A stretch of 43,102 nt of DNA from CAYONP01 sp964405335. Its GTDB lineage: Bacteria > Armatimonadota > UBA10988. The translations under genes and the position numbers were made by a program. The notes beneath the pieces were generated by a model. It searched no databases and had not been told where the DNA came from. It saw only the letters and a program-made list of their open reading frames with translations. Below, in pieces: positions 42,841 to 43,102 of this stretch; within the stretch, counting starts at the first letter, position 1; each line of letters begins with the position of its first letter. The stretch spans positions 1 to 43,102 of the forward strand of contig CAYONP010000047.1 in assembly GCA_964405335.1 (NCBI GenBank), read 5' to 3'.

Positions 42841-43102
42841 GTAGCGGCGCATCGCAATGCGCCGGCCGGCCGGCCGTGTAACCAACCATTACGGCCGCGC
42901 AATCGGGCGTCCATCGTAGCGGCGCATCGCAATGCGCCGGCCGGCCGGCCGTGTAACCAACCACTATGGCCGCGCAATCGGGCGTCCATCGTAGCGGCGC
43001 ATCGCAATGCGCCGGCCGGCGGGCCGTGTAACCAACCATTACGGCCACGCAATCGGGCGTCCATCGTAGCGGCGCATCGCAATGCGCCGGCCGGCCGGCC
43101 GT
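42841..43102. repeat. 75-bp tandem repeat array with hairpin units (runs off window)
   Basis: Three full and one partial unit start at 42841, 42916, 42991 and 43066, period exactly 75. Each holds the hairpin GGCGCAT-CGCA-ATGCGCC, a GGCCGG run and a second weaker stem (GGCCGTGTAA...TTACGGCC). Units differ at only a handful of bases, so amplification is recent or the array is held uniform. The first 23 bases equal the single copy at 16844. It begins 38 bases after the FemX-like stop and contains no gene. Confidence 0.9.

Noticed and set aside
42783..43082. 25-residue repeat protein on the minus strand of the array
   Set aside because: The frame stays open only because the 75-bp period is a multiple of three; no start signal or known repeat fold.
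42841..43102. CRISPR array
   Set aside because: Period is 75 and the would-be spacers are almost identical between units; true spacers differ. No cas genes are present.

Overview
The window is very GC-rich, densely coded DNA from a diderm bacterium. Predicted beta-barrel proteins, lipoproteins and TlpA-type redox proteins point to an outer membrane. mreC/mreD and mraY/murG/femX-type genes point to a peptidoglycan wall. Sigma-70-type promoters (TTGACG or TTGACC, 17-base spacers) sit in front of the tRNA genes and the ribosomal operon. Genes often overlap by 4 bases (ATGA or GTGA). The phylum cannot be fixed from this sequence alone. The mix of fused ABC-2 permeases, a cytosolic sulfatase and multi-domain surface proteins would fit an under-sampled GC-rich lineage, but this is inference.

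Layout. 1-3.4 kb: minus-strand str operon (rpsL, rpsG, fusA, start of tuf) with its promoter and a long leader. 3.4-8.0 kb: minus-strand operon of a glycosidase-fold-like protein, a double ABC-2-type permease and a small lipoprotein. 8.1-9.8 kb: tRNA-Leu(CAA), then a tandem-GNAT protein coupled to a LmbE/PIG-L-family protein. 9.9-16.8 kb, plus strand: a metallopeptidase/propeller/barrel protein, then a cysteine desulfurase coupled to a fused FAD/Fe-S oxidoreductase. 16.8 kb: a palindromic repeat between convergent genes. 17-21.6 kb, minus: a large outer-membrane barrel, an anti-sigma-like membrane protein, an RDD membrane protein and tRNA-His(GTG). 21.7-27.6 kb, plus: a sulfatase, then a tightly overlapping operon of a small membrane protein, hemW, mreC, mreD, tsaE, tsaB and rimI. 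27.6-30.1 kb, minus: a glycosyltransferase and two thioredoxin-fold proteins. 30.1-33.5 kb, plus: a second double permease coupled to a nuclease-macrodomain fusion. 33.6-34.9 kb: a 7Fe-type ferredoxin, a Fur-box-like site and an HTH protein, then a mini inverted-repeat element. 35-42.8 kb, plus: one operon of acyl-CoA synthetase, GNAT, FHA, MraY-type enzyme with a new C-terminal domain, MurG, AmgK-like kinase and FemX-like transferase. 42.84 kb to the end: a 75-bp tandem repeat array.

How the genes work together. The hemW-mreCD-tsaEB-rimI block is a housekeeping unit for cell shape, t6A tRNA modification and protein acetylation. The last operon puts lipid I synthesis, lipid II synthesis, amino-sugar kinase activity and peptide-bridge aminoacylation under one promoter with an acyl-activating enzyme and a phosphopeptide-binding FHA protein. 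This looks like a self-contained lipid-linked cell-wall precursor module. The most unusual single gene is the fusion of a PD-(D/E)XK/Vsr-like nuclease to an ADP-ribose-binding macrodomain, translationally coupled to a membrane permease. No phage genes, transposase genes or CRISPR arrays were seen.
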